Assembly (NCBI GenBank): GCA_963693285.1
Contig: OY848918.1
Span: 11,926,100-11,990,099 of the forward strand
Source of the DNA: Xestospongia muta
Lineage: Eukaryota; Porifera; Demospongiae; Haplosclerida; Petrosiidae
Length of the DNA: 64,000 bases
Direction of reading: 5' to 3'
Of this stretch, positions 30,701 to 40,486 are shown piece by piece. Within the stretch, counting starts at the first letter, position 1, and each line of letters begins with the position of its first letter. The position numbers and the translations under genes are program-made. The notes beneath the pieces are model-generated. The model had not been told where the DNA came from. It worked only from the letters and a program-made list of their open reading frames with translations, and did no database searches.

Positions 30701-32571
30701 ACATTTAATATACTTAAAATTCATACTACATTGTATCAAAATTACATCCTATTATATTGTAAAGGACACATTTAGATTACAAGTAATAACAGCAACATAA
30801 ATGTGCAAACAAAAACCAATACTGTAAACAAAATCGCAACAACACATTCAGTATGCTCAAAATTCATACTAGGCTATAGCTATAAAATCTACAAAATTTA
30901 CCTATAAAGGAAACCTACCAAGAAGCTTCAAGACTTATTACTAATAGACAAATTATAGTACAGCCTGACAAGCTTCCCATGCAAGGCATTAAAAACCATT
31001 AACATTAGTACTAACAAAAGGGTAAATATATAATAACAACATTCAATTCAAAAGACTTAGAATTCATACTACATTATATCATGCTTACCCGCTATTATAT
31101 TTTAAATAACATGTTCAAATGACAAGTAATCACAGCAACATAAATGGGAAAAACAAAACAATAAAGTAAAGAAAATCACAACAACATGTTCAATATACAA
31201 CATTGCACTGCCCTTATACTTATGCTACTACCTGCTTGATATACTTCTTAGAGTTAGGTAAAGTAATCTAATATCTATAAAGTAGTCTTATATCATTATC
31301 ATATCTATGCTATGTCTTCTCTAATAGTTACTATCCATTCATACAACTTAAACAATACACTTCATTCTCATGATCTCAATTACCTTAGTAACAACATTGA
31401 CATCAACATTATGATTGAGTAATTGTTCAACAATGTCTCTGTGTCCTTTAGAACTTGCATAATGAAGAGCTGCCCATCCTCTCTATTAGAAAAACACACA
31501 AACAATCAACTGTAAAGTGAAACTCCTAACACTCTATATTTCTTATATTTCTGTACTTTGTCATTAACATTATAACATATTACATTTATATATTGTCTAC
31601 ATGTAAGTACTATTGTATATGTATGACATGGCTACATCTAATACTAGTAAGCCTTTATTACTCAAATAACTTTTTAAATACTACTTCATGCAAGATGATT
31701 AAAGTATATACAGTCTAATATGAGGAAATGATAAACAAGATGCAAACAGTTAATTATTACAATTTAGACCTATACTATTAAGTAAACAGATCACCATCTA
31801 ACAAATATGTAACATGGAGCTCTTTATATCTTTACCATATCAGCTATCATGATCTTTTTATTACCATATGGCTCTCTAATTATATTATTCACAAGTCTAA
31901 CCAATATCATCTCTGTCTGACTATTATTGCATCTAACAAACTATAGGTCTATAACAGTCTGTGCAATAAAAGGTCAGCATTTCAATTGGGGACTTGTTAC
32001 AGAAATATACCACTGCTATTAATTATTATGAACTTTAAATTCTTCAATACTTTCTAGTTTTATAACCAGATGAAATTGTGCTCTCATCATTGTCACAAAA
32101 CCTACAAATAATCTCATATATTTACTTAGTAGCCAGTTAGATACAAATTCAAGTAGTCTGCATGACAATTGCTGTCTATATGCAAAATTCTATTTTTAAA
32201 CAATTTAAAATGTAAAATTCAAAGCTAAACAAATAATGCTTCAGTTCATGTCCATCACTTCTAATTTGGTGTGTGCATCTCAACTGATTATTGAAAAAAT
32301 TATGAAAAAGTGATGTCTATACATCGGGTTGTGTGAGTAGCAAAACTGGTTAATACACATGTTATAAAAACAAAGACACTTTTTTCTAATATTGTGATAA
32401 GGTATTGGTATCATCTTCTCATTCCAATATTCATCATATTTGGCATATGTGTAGATCATAATAATGAAATAGACTTACCTCATCTGTAATATTTACATTG
32501 GCTCCTCTATCAAGATTGTTTTTTACACCTGACAAATCTCCTTTCTTAACTAATTCAATTAGACTTTTATT
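617..32571 (-). CDS. Ankyrin-repeat gene of alternating 33-codon exons (partial)
   Basis: Ankyrin repeats are ~33-residue helix-loop-helix protein-binding modules. Read on the minus strand, exons are 32479-32571 (first repeat), then 31384-31482 (B), 27605-27703 (A), 26725-26823 (B), 24426-24524 (A), 23641-23739 (B), 10729-10827 (A), 9852-9950 (B) and 617-715 (A). Each A or B exon is exactly 99 nt, phase 0 at both ends, with AG before it and GTAAGT (A) or GTAATT (B) after it. A exons carry MLAAENGHKDVV and B exons ALHYASSKGHSDIVELLL, both canonical ankyrin helices. Joined, they stay open throughout. The 5' end is not found and the 3' end lies left of the window. What the protein binds cannot be told. 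Introns after B exons are swollen by satellite arrays. Confidence 0.85.
716..1835. repeat. A-side module flank, diverged copy
   Basis: Intron sequence homologous to 10828-11957, 24525-25674 and 27704-28855, which follow the other A exons in the same way. It ends where the first satellite monomer begins (gaattcatac at 1836). No coding exon was found in it. Confidence 0.7.
1836..9671. repeat. Satellite array 1, ~484-bp monomer, ~17 copies
   Basis: Using the word gaattcatac just after 'actta' as an anchor, monomers start near 1836, 2491, 2964, 3450, 3934, 4376, 4860, 5343, 5831, 6316, 6783, 7269, 7749, 8234, 8717, 9202 and 9547. Most steps are 467-488 bp. One is 442, one 345 (9202-9547) and one 655 (1836-2491, with a flank-like insertion at about 2205-2420). 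The plus strand is rich in A and C and poor in G. The array lies wholly inside an intron of the minus-strand ankyrin gene. Confidence 0.95.
9852..9950 (-). CDS. Ankyrin exon B
   Basis: A 99-nt phase-0 exon with AATAG before it and GTAATT after it. It encodes one repeat with ALHYASSKGHSDIVELLL and ends in NVVTK. Its nucleotide sequence is identical over all 99 bases to the exon at 23641-23739, although they are 13.8 kb apart. Confidence 0.88.
10729..10827 (-). CDS. Ankyrin exon A
   Basis: A 99-nt phase-0 exon with TTTAG before it and GTAAGT after it. It starts GGSTAVMLAAENGHKDVV and ends LDLFNK. The preceding intron (10828-23640, 12.8 kb) is the largest in the window and contains satellite array 2. 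Confidence 0.88.
11958..23462. repeat. Satellite array 2, ~484-bp monomer, ~26 copies
   Basis: This 11.5-kb array has the same monomer as array 1. The first unit is truncated to about 261 bp (11958-12219), exactly as in arrays 3 and 4. Most of the rest are 475-493 bp. Three are 340-343 bp (starts 18957, 19298, 22079), which is a full unit minus one ~142-bp internal subrepeat. Each monomer consists of two diverged ~140-bp copies (gaattcatac tacattatat... and gaattcatac tacattgtat...) plus a ~200-bp tail. Confidence 0.95.
23641..23739 (-). CDS. Ankyrin exon B
   Basis: A 99-nt phase-0 exon identical to 9852-9950, with AATAG before it and GTAATT after it. It encodes one ankyrin repeat. In transcript order it precedes the 12.8-kb satellite intron. 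Confidence 0.88.
24426..24524 (-). CDS. Ankyrin exon A
   Basis: A 99-nt phase-0 exon encoding GGSTAVMLAAENGHKDVV followed by VFLTQKGADLDLFDK, with TTTAG and GTAAGT borders. It differs from 10729-10827 at several residues near the end (FDK for FNK). Confidence 0.88.
25675..26541. repeat. Satellite array 3, ~3 monomers
   Basis: Only about 0.87 kb: a truncated ~260-bp first unit (25675-25935), one full ~487-bp unit (25935-26422) and a partial unit. It lies between modules that are nearly identical to those bordering the 26-monomer array 2. Confidence 0.95.
26725..26823 (-). CDS. Ankyrin exon B
   Basis: A 99-nt phase-0 exon. It differs from the 9852 and 23641 copies by one base, which changes the Asp after KGHS to Gly. 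Borders are AATAG and GTAATT. Confidence 0.87.
27605..27703 (-). CDS. Ankyrin exon A
   Basis: A 99-nt phase-0 exon with TTTAG and GTAAGT borders. It encodes GGSTAVMLAAENGHKDVI and ends ADLDLFDK. The intron before it (27704-31383) holds satellite array 4. Confidence 0.88.
28856..31179. repeat. Satellite array 4, ~6 monomers
   Basis: Monomer starts are near 28856, 29116, 29601, 30089, 30575 and 31060. The first unit is the same ~260-bp truncated form as in arrays 2 and 3; the rest are 485-488 bp. Confidence 0.95.
31384..31482 (-). CDS. Ankyrin exon B, first of the alternating series
   Basis: A 99-nt phase-0 exon with AATAG and GTAATT borders. It encodes ALHYASSKGHRDIVEQLL and ends VDVNVVTK. 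It is somewhat diverged from the other three B exons. It follows the 31-codon starter repeat after a 996-bp intron homologous to the A-to-B introns. Confidence 0.86.
31483..32478 (-). other. Intron homologous to the A-to-B introns
   Basis: Much of 31970-32470 aligns by eye with 10130-10560 and 27000-27440, including 'gatgaaattgtgctctcatc' and the block around 'ctaaacaaataatgcttc'. The starter exon therefore occupies the position an A exon holds elsewhere. No extra exon was seen. Confidence 0.6.
32479..32571 (-). CDS. First ankyrin repeat exon
   Basis: A 93-nt phase-0 exon (31 codons) preceded by ATTAG and followed by GTAAGT. It encodes LIELVKKGDLSGVKNNLDRG then ANVNITDE. The KKGDL...GANVN pattern is typical of the first repeat of an ankyrin array, lacking the initial G-TPL turn. 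Upstream exons and the start codon were not found, so the protein's N-terminus is unknown. Confidence 0.82.
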
Positions 32572-33377
32572 CTAATGCAAAAACAAAAACATTATTGTAT
32601 TACTAAATGTAAACTAGCATTTTCATAAACCTAGAGACTTTTAAACAAATATTCCAGCAACTTCTTAGTTTATTTATTCCAATGATATCTTGCAGTATAA
32701 AAATTTGTGCAAAATAGTACACTTATTCATTTAGTAATAAAATGCTTGTGTATTATATCAAGAGAAGCATCTTCAATAATGTGCAAAAACTTGTTTGACT
32801 CAGTGATATATATCAGGCTAAAAGTAAGCTAACTTACATCATTCAATTACCTCAATATATCATTTAACATACAAAAACTTGTGACAATAACTTTACAGAT
32901 ATTCCATATAAATAATGTTCTATAACTGGTTGATGTCTTATGCAGAATGGATATGAGTATCATGTATATGTACTTTACAAACTGTAAAAAGATAGTAAAC
33001 AGTGTCTTAAAACAATAATAACTTAAACAAAACAACTAAAAACAGGATATAGGGGTCACAAATGTGATATATTTCTTCCAATAATTGGGACAAAAATCAG
33101 TCTTTTCTACGTGTCACAATTAATAATTTCTTTAGCACTGTTTAGTTTTGTTTATTTAGTTTTATACATGTATAGTACTCACGAGTTAATTATCATGTGA
33201 CAGTTTACTTTAACACCTGATAAAAACACTATAACTTATATAGTTAATACCTTAACTACATATCTCAGGTTATTGCTCAAAATAAATAACAAAGCAAAAG
33301 CAGTTTGACTATTGTAGTGCTATTGTGTTACTTTATAGTCAACAAAATAGTCTGTATATCTATCTACCATTCTCTAT

Positions 33378-33412
<35 letters not shown>

Positions 33413-34540
33413 TAGACATAGATATAGATAGATAAAATATAGATACAGATAGATATAGATATATATATACATATAGAAATAGATATTGATATAAATATGT
33501 ACACAAATATACATACACAATGTATGTATTGTTTGAGAAGGATCAAGCACAACACCTATGTTTTCAATCATGGTGGAATAAAGATAGCAAGCATCACATT
33601 TCATAAACCCTAAGTTTTTACATTATAGACTACAGTATGAATATTTAGATTTGACTCACTTGGGACAAAAATTATACACATTACAGAATTAAATCTTGCA
33701 ATGCACATTAGCTATACAGAAAATTCGTGTTTATAGTAAAATCTGCTAAATCTATGTGCACTGTAAATCTAAATTGTTCTAAGCTGTTGTATGTTTATTG
33801 CTATTTTCACAGTCATCTAATAAAATATTGTATGTCTGTCTATTTAAATGTACATACATAGCTAGCCTGATAGGCCACAGACAGTTATCAACTATGATAT
33901 AACAAATAATTTCATTGACAACCTTCAAACTTTACATGTAGTTGTAGGTATCCATTTGAGTAATATATAAGAATATACAAGTACAATACACAGAAGCATG
34001 ACAGTATTGTATTACAAAGCAGATAATCAATAAGAATCATATGTTTAAAAAGCTTTGTAACACCTGACATGGGATTCTTTCACTCCGAGTAAATTCTGAA
34101 GTCCAATCCAATTATTATGATGGCTGGAGCAACAAGTAAATCTTACAAAAAGGTTTGATAGTAGCAGAGCTTTTACCCAATAAAACAGGAACTACAAACT
34201 TTCCGTTCACCTGCAATGTTACATTCATGTACAATAACGGTCTTAGAGAGACCGAAGCATACTCCCTTCTAATGTAGCTAGGTAGAACAGTGACTAGACT
34301 GGACAGTTAGACACAACTATTAATATGATTAGAATAGAAAAGCATCCAGTATTATCATAGGGACCACACTAATGTCATGGAGTCATCCATCTACTACCCA
34401 TACTTTGACACAGTAATACATAGCAATAGAATTATGATGAGCTTACCAATTGACCACCCATTAGCAGGATCTGGATATTATAGACTAGTAAACATGACCA
34501 GAGAAAGTTAGGCATTAATTTTTAACCCCTTTTTGCGGCC
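32572..34540. other. Gene-poor stretch upstream of ankyrin exons
   Basis: No convincing coding exon. A GATA/ATAG microsatellite lies within (33379-33500). A minus-strand open stretch at about 34130-34215 preceded by GCAG is too short to call. The promoter or first exon of the ankyrin gene may be here but cannot be recognised. Confidence 0.5.
33379..33500. repeat. GATA microsatellite
   Basis: About eight perfect GATA units from 33379 are followed by imperfect GATATA/GATACA repeats to about 33500. Long Ser/Ile/Tyr-rich open frames across it are artefacts of the repeat. Confidence 0.95.
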
Positions 34541-34573
34541 CATACATCACGTGATGCGCATACATCACGTGGT
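34541..34573. repeat. Direct repeat with two CACGTG E-boxes
   Basis: The word catacatcacgtg occurs twice in about 33 bp, the first as a palindromic atcacgtgat. It lies ~210 bp beyond the 3' end of the MULE-like coding remains. It could be a regulatory pair or part of a transposon end. No matching terminal repeat was found on the other side. Confidence 0.5.
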
Positions 34574-34782
34574 AGTTGGTACACACCGTCTGTATCCAGC
34601 ACGTTTCGGCAAACATTTATGTTGACAAAGAAATACTTGTTAGGGCACTTACTAAACTCCACTTGTATAAGTAAGCCTTAAAGTAACAAATTTATACGAC
34701 ATTATGACTGATGTATTACTACTATATGTATGATTTTAGTCTTTATTATAATAGCTAATCAAAATTGATAAGTGTTTCCTAG

Positions 34783-36919
34783 TTACAGAAGTGACGTGCA
34801 TAATTCACAGGATGAGTATGTATATTCTGGTAATGTGCATGATAAATGAAGCCACATAGAACAGATATCCCACTGAATCCAGCTGACTTCAATATTGGTG
34901 TGATTGCTGTCATTCTCTTTAAAACAAGCGCCACAAAATAGAGGCTCTTCTGCAATCTTTGACTTACACAGATTGCTATCCTGTCTTGATGGCTTTGATA
35001 ATGTTGTTGGTGTTTGTCTTCGTTTTTTTGTAGAAAAGAATGTTGTTTGCCTTTCACTGTTTGCGTTCGACGAGATCTTAACAGGAAGTATTTTGTCACT
35101 GTCTTCTTTGAGTACTTCAAGCATTGCTATAGCTCCTTGCACATGTTTATTTACTATATTGCATTCTTTAATTGCCATTTCTAATGAATGTACTTTCAAT
35201 AACTGCGATTCTTTTGCTGTCTCCAGGTCTGTTTTCTTCTTTTTTGAAGAGAGTACATTAGAAAGTATAAATAATCAGTGTCTGGTGTTCTTTTTTTATT
35301 GGAGAAAAAGTGGTTGCTGGTATTCATATGTACTAAATGTACATGTTTACATATAGTAGCATGTAGAGTAGCATCTATACATGTACATGTGTAAGCATGT
35401 GGACAAACTTGTCAATCATGGCATATAACTTTACAATCACAAATTTCCTCTAACGTTTCAACAACATAATGTGTATCTTGTATATTCTAAAAGTTAAGTT
35501 TCCATTTCTTGTTATTTATAGGTGTAATTGAAGTTAGCAATAGTTTATTGGCTGATTAATGGCGCTTCATGATTTCACATATCCTGTGGCTGTTTTTTCC
35601 CATTTCCAACTTCCTAATCCTTTCAAACGCTGTGTTTCTAGTTATTTTAATTAAGGCTACAAGAAGACTATCCACACATCTATTCTATTTATGATGTAAG
35701 TATACTATTTTTAAAACTCTATGAAAAGCCTCTAAAAACATATTTGTAGTTACAGTGGATCCCAGTCTGTAGCAAGTAGCCCAATCCTGCAACCTTGTAC
35801 AAATTTTGCATTAAAGTAAGCATGGAATTTCTCGTGATTGTTAAAAATATAAGTTAAAAATTCTTGTAATAAGTACGAAACTTAGCCTCCCCAAGTTTCA
35901 TAATTAAAGAGCCGAGTAAATGGTAGATTGTCACTTCATCTTCTTTAATGGCCTTTCTCCAAGCCCTAAGTATGTGAAAACACCTTGCCAAGCACTAAAA
36001 TACTGCTCTGCATTATCAGACATAAACCAGTGAGGAGCGATAGTGCCACACTTATCTTTTATTGCTCTTAAAAAAATTGTTAATGTTGAAGTGTTTTCTC
36101 TGTTACAAATCATCCAGGCTACGGGCAGCCCTTGTCCATACTCATCAAAAGTCATTACTGTAATTAAATGAAAGTCATACATGTTTGTTCCATGTGTTGC
36201 ATCCATGCATATTGTGTTATTACCAAATTTAAGTAACATGTCTCGTTGAAATTGTGTCTGTATACATAATAAAAAGTCATTATCAGCTAAATTATCCATT
36301 CCATCAGGCTGCTTGTCACCTTGTTTTTTTAAATAGAAGTATAGGGTTATAATCTAGTGATTGCATTTCAATAACCCATGCAGTGACACTGACTAGATCA
36401 TTTTGATGTTGAGTAATGCCTTCTATATTATATTGGTATTTGATGTTGTGAACATTTTGCCAAGTAATAAGATGTTGTCTGTCAATGCCACCATCAACTG
36501 AGTCTCAGATGTCATTTAATATACAGTATATGCATACACCTTGTTCTAATTTATTGGCAATATCTAATCTCATTTTTTGAGGTAGTCTAAGAAAAGCTAA
36601 CTTTAAATTATGGTTGTAATGTGTTGGGTAATATCATACAGAGATCTTTTTGTGTAAGTAGATGTTGTGAGACTCATAAATGTGCTGTGTACTGGCATCC
36701 AATTTTTGCAGTGCCTTGTGTCTTTAGCTGATGCTTCCCTTTACCATCAGGTTTATACACACCTGCTCTGTTGTAATAATAATACCAAACCTTTGCTTCA
36801 TTGGATATTGTTGGTGCACACTTTAGTACATAACTTGAATGAGTGGAGCTTTCAATGTCTTCTTTCCACTGAATGTATGTCTCCATATAAAACTCAATAT
36901 TTGTTACCCCTATCTTCAT
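34783..36919 (-). pseudogene. Decayed MULE-like transposase with SWIM and PHD-like fingers
   Basis: Transposase remains of a metazoan Mutator-like element, read on the minus strand in pieces broken by frameshifts and stops. In order: an N-terminal zinc-binding region (36674-36919: WYYYYNRAGVY then KTQGTAKIGC); a linker (about 36300-36590: NDLVSVTAWV); the MULE core (35931-36299: CMDATHGTNMYDFHLITV, then GLPVAWMICNREN); a segment at 35690-35812 (FLEAFHRVLK); a SWIM-type finger (about 35355-35475: CPHAYTCTC); and a C-terminal open frame (34783-35199) with STKKRRQTP and a Cys-rich PHD-like finger (CGAC...WDICSMWLHLSC...CELC). An in-frame stop precedes the SWIM cysteines and the frame changes several times, so it is not an active gene. 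Terminal inverted repeats were not identified. Confidence 0.82.
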
Positions 36920-37557
36920 TTGATGGTTGTCTTGTAGATGATAAATAAGTTTTTGTAAAGTTGTAAACCTTGAATTTTAGAAAAATGAGATGTGGTTTTG
37001 AATATTGATATTGTTACATTTTACCTTTCATTACATTTACTACAGGTGATGCTACCTGTTTGGATATTGGCACTATGTTTGTCATGAATGTGTTTGGATA
37101 GAGTGCTCTTATGTGTGTAAGTCTTGTTGCAAAAGAACAGATGAGGTTGTCAGTGTTTGATCTCCTTTTAAATGAGAGGGGTTTAATTTTTTACATGATT
37201 GCTTGTCTGTTATCTTGGGCTTTCACCTGAAGTAATAGATGGTCAATTCATTATTACTCTCTACAGTATCATTAACCTGAACTCATTGTAGTTGTTACAT
37301 CTTTTCTCAATGAGAGTGACTTCTTTCCTTGAGTTTTTTTATAGAGATAACAAATTTTACCATCATATATTCGTACATGTAGTCATGTACATGTTGATTG
37401 TTTATTTGTTTATGCCTTCTAACATACTACCTGAATTTGATAGTGGTAGGCTTTTTTGGGTTAGTAAATTAGATGAGACACCTTCTTCAGTAATAATAGG
37501 AAGATGTATACTTTTCCCAGATGGATGCTCTAAAAAACTAGTTGATAACTAAACCCT
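36920..37557. other. Spacer between MULE remains and Ulp1-like exons
   Basis: No coding sequence could be recognised on either strand. It may be the remaining 5' part of the transposon. Confidence 0.4.
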
Positions 37558-37850
37558 TCAGGGATTGGAGAGTTTAAGAGTCTGTCTCACATTATAATGC
37601 CTAAGGAAAATTTTGGTGATCAGTTTTGAGTCTACGTGTACATACATTAGTTGACTATTGAATAGTTCCTCTGCCAGTATTTTCCCAATGACTTCCATGT
37701 TATCCTAAACATTACAAATAAGATATAAAATGGTCTTGTGTGTAGTGAATGTACTTGTTGGAAATCCCAAGGTGTTTCAAACACATAACTGTAAGGAAAT
37801 TGAGTCACAAAGACACCACAGTCACGGCCATTTGTTTGATGTGGTTGGTC
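37558..37850 (-). CDS. Ulp1/SENP-like cysteine protease, C-terminal exons
   Basis: Two minus-strand exons, 37755-37850 (96 nt) and 37558-37704 (147 nt with stop), joined phase 0 across a 50-bp intron (CAA|GTACAT ... TTTAG|GAT). The first encodes HQTNGRDCGVFVTQF: Gln and the Asp-Cys-Gly of the C48 (Ulp1) peptidase active site. It continues to ETPWDFQQ, where the second adds DNMEVIGKILAEELFNSQL, matching the C-terminal helix of the family (F.Q..M..IR..I..EL). Upstream candidate exons are 38559-38632, about 38080-38160 (YFDAYNGSVQSYW) and about 37960-37990, but their phases could not all be reconciled. The catalytic His region was not located. Ulp1 domains occur both in SUMO proteases and in transposon-borne proteins; the MULE remains on the same strand favour the latter. 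Confidence 0.7.
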
Positions 37851-38558
37851 CTATATAATAAAGTTGTTATAATATATTTGTACAACATAGTGGGAAAATT
37901 TGATTCTCATTAAATTAACCTACTATCAGTTCTTCAACTCACAGTTCTGTGATTGTATCACTACTGATCCCATTTTGGCATTGGCATGTTTTGGTCTATA
38001 CAGCAATTCTCAATAAATGATCTGTTTGTACATGTAAAATTTGAGTTTAGTATAGCCTTACATATACCCCAGTTTTGTCCAATATGATTGAACTGAACCA
38101 TTGTATGCATCAAAGTATTCTGCCTGTTTCTTACTTAGGTCTATTGCCTGTACAATTTCAGTCTTTTACAGTTGTGATGACTAAGAAAATACCAGTAATT
38201 AATGACAACGGCCATGATTAATAACACACAGAAGTATATCATACTCCATAAGATTGACCTGTAACTACTATTTATATCTAGATCTTGTCTTACACACACT
38301 CACTTCACCTTATGATACCACCTTGACACTGCTTAATTCATAGTCGTTTTGACAAAATTTAGCAAAAAACATAGAACCTAAGCTAAAGACTTTTCCCATT
38401 CTATTATATAATTGGATAAAACAGTATATATATTTGTGTATTATTTTATAGCACCTTTGATGCTTCATAGCAGAGAATAGCCATGTATAAATGTATAACC
38501 TGAAATGTTTATATTTTACAATAATCATTAGCTATATACAGACTGTATATTACAGTAC

Positions 38559-38632
38559 CTCATCTATAAGATAGGGTGCTGTGGATAGGCATTGAATGTC
38601 ACAAAGTTTGATAGGTGAGTAAATACTTTCAC
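38559..38632 (-). CDS. Possible upstream exon of the Ulp1-like gene
   Basis: A 74-nt exon candidate with ATTAG before it and GTACTG after it. It reads GESIYSPIKLCDIQCLSTAP then YLIDE in an open frame (phase 1 in, phase 0 out). It resembles the region ahead of the catalytic histidine in some Ulp1-domain proteins, but the match is loose. Confidence 0.35.
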
Positions 38633-38639
38633 CTAATGA

Positions 38640-39434
38640 AGTAGTGTTACACATAGTTGTGTTAGATCTCTCACAATATATACCTTCATTTAATTTATAA
38701 AACAAAATGAATGAGTCCTGTTTTGTGACTGTAACTGTACTAACTGGAATTACCTGTGATTATACCAATGGTATATTATGGACATGGTTATATTGATAGT
38801 ATACATACAGAGCTGTCATTGATGTAGAACCACTGAGTGTTATCATATTTGGAACGAATGAAGCAAGTATAATGCCTTCTAACTAGTAAATAATTGATCA
38901 CCCCTGTGAATCTGTAATATCTGTTAAGTTGCCTACTTTCAAAGCTGTTTGTTAAATTGATAATAATCAATTTCACTTTATTTTGTATTATAAATATGAA
39001 AATGTACCCGCACTTGGACAGTTGGCGAGGCAGTGCTAAAATATAATGTTTATAATCTAATGATGTGTGTACATGTATATGTTTTAATCCTTTTTATTAT
39101 CTTACTTTGTAGATTTTGAATGATCATGTTAGAGGAAATAACTGTTGGTGAGCTGTTGTGCTTGTACGAAGTACACAGTGAACGAAGATATTTATACAGA
39201 CATAACTTGAGTAGATTGAAATGTTCATTACTATGAAATGCTAGCTGTTGAATATATGTTTGTTTTATTTGTTATACTGATGTTGCTACAGGTCTTATTG
39301 TATATGTTTCTCACCTGACTTCATACATTTCCCACATACATTGTGTTCTTCATTTATTTCTTCTGAAGGAGACAAAAAAACAGAATGATTCAGAAGACAC
39401 TGAATCACACTGCTACCGTAGCAATTGTTTGCTA

Positions 39435-39479
<45 letters not shown>

Positions 39480-40480
39480 ATAATAATGCAGTAACTTATA
39501 CATATACATTAATTACTAGAAAGTTGACATACATTTTTATCATGTGTTAAAAAGATTTAATCAAGTTCTAGTTATTCAACGGTTTAAGTTACCACAGTAC
39601 TGAACAACTTGGAACCTGCTGAAGTATCCAAAGTATCATCTACTCTTGATAGGGGAGAGTCATCTTATTTTGTGTCAGCATTCATTTTCCAATTCTACTT
39701 AGAACTTATTTATTGACCTGAAATGGCATAGTACAAGTATCTAGTATTGTCTATCAAAAAGGACAATTCAAAAAGATGTGCTCAAAAGCTAATTTCACTG
39801 AGGTAGTAAGTATGGAACACAGTAACAGCAGTCCATATTAAGTTGTCATGACTCAACATCACTCCCTATACAAAAAGAGACAGTAAAAGCCTAAAAACAT
39901 GAAGGAATTCATATTGACAAAATAATTGTCAATTTCATTAGTGGAAATTTTGCAACTTGGCTCCATTAAAAGCAAAGGAACTAGGTCTTTAAACCAATTA
40001 AGCTATGAATTGTCTGATTGTTAACTTGCACCACACCAGGTTACACTTTGTAAACATAAATGGATAAAGGATACTAAACATAACAACAAGCTTATAACAA
40101 CACTAAATTTCAAAACAATATCCATAATAAATAAAAAGATATAACATAATATATGTTGTCAATTAACAAATCAGAGGGTAGTTTTAAGGGTTAACTTTTA
40201 TATACCTCTATGTAACACTGTAAGAGAACAACAAAAAGATAATATTAGTTTTGACTTTTCAGGTTACTTTGATTGTTTAAGCTTTACAATAACATTAACT
40301 ATAACTATAACATTTTTATGCCTTTATTTAATGTTAAAAATAACATAACAGCACCAGGTGCAGGTTTACAATTGCCAAGATATAGACTTCCTCAGTCTCT
40401 ATGGTATTTAAAACCCCTAAATTAAAATAAATAAGTTGGCTTTTCATAAAAATGCTAGAACCAAACTTCACCTCAATATA
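38640..40480. other. Intergenic stretch
   Basis: No coding exon recognised. It contains a TA microsatellite at 39437-39476 directly after a short inverted pair (gctaccgtagcaattgtttgctacg). Confidence 0.5.
39437..39476. repeat. TA dinucleotide microsatellite
   Basis: About 20 uninterrupted AT/TA units. Confidence 0.95.
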
Positions 40481-40486
40481 TATATA

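Noticed and set aside
1836..31179. Possibility that the regular repeats are a CRISPR-like array.
   Set aside because: The repeats are ~484 bp, adjoin directly without unique spacers, and sit in introns of a eukaryotic gene.
33364..33604. Ile/Tyr/Ser-rich open frames near 33.4 kb.
   Set aside because: They are translations of the GATA microsatellite.
34904..35356. 150-codon plus-strand open frame.
   Set aside because: It is antisense to the MULE C-terminal frame, which has clear family features.
36667..37552. Plus-strand open frames at 36667-36948 and 37292-37552.
   Set aside because: The first is antisense to the MULE N-terminal region. The second has no motif, no splice context and biased composition.
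38041..38165. Candidate Ulp1 exon with DAYNGSVQSYW.
   Set aside because: Not called as a separate exon because neither border has a convincing splice site that fits the phase of the next exon; mentioned only as support.
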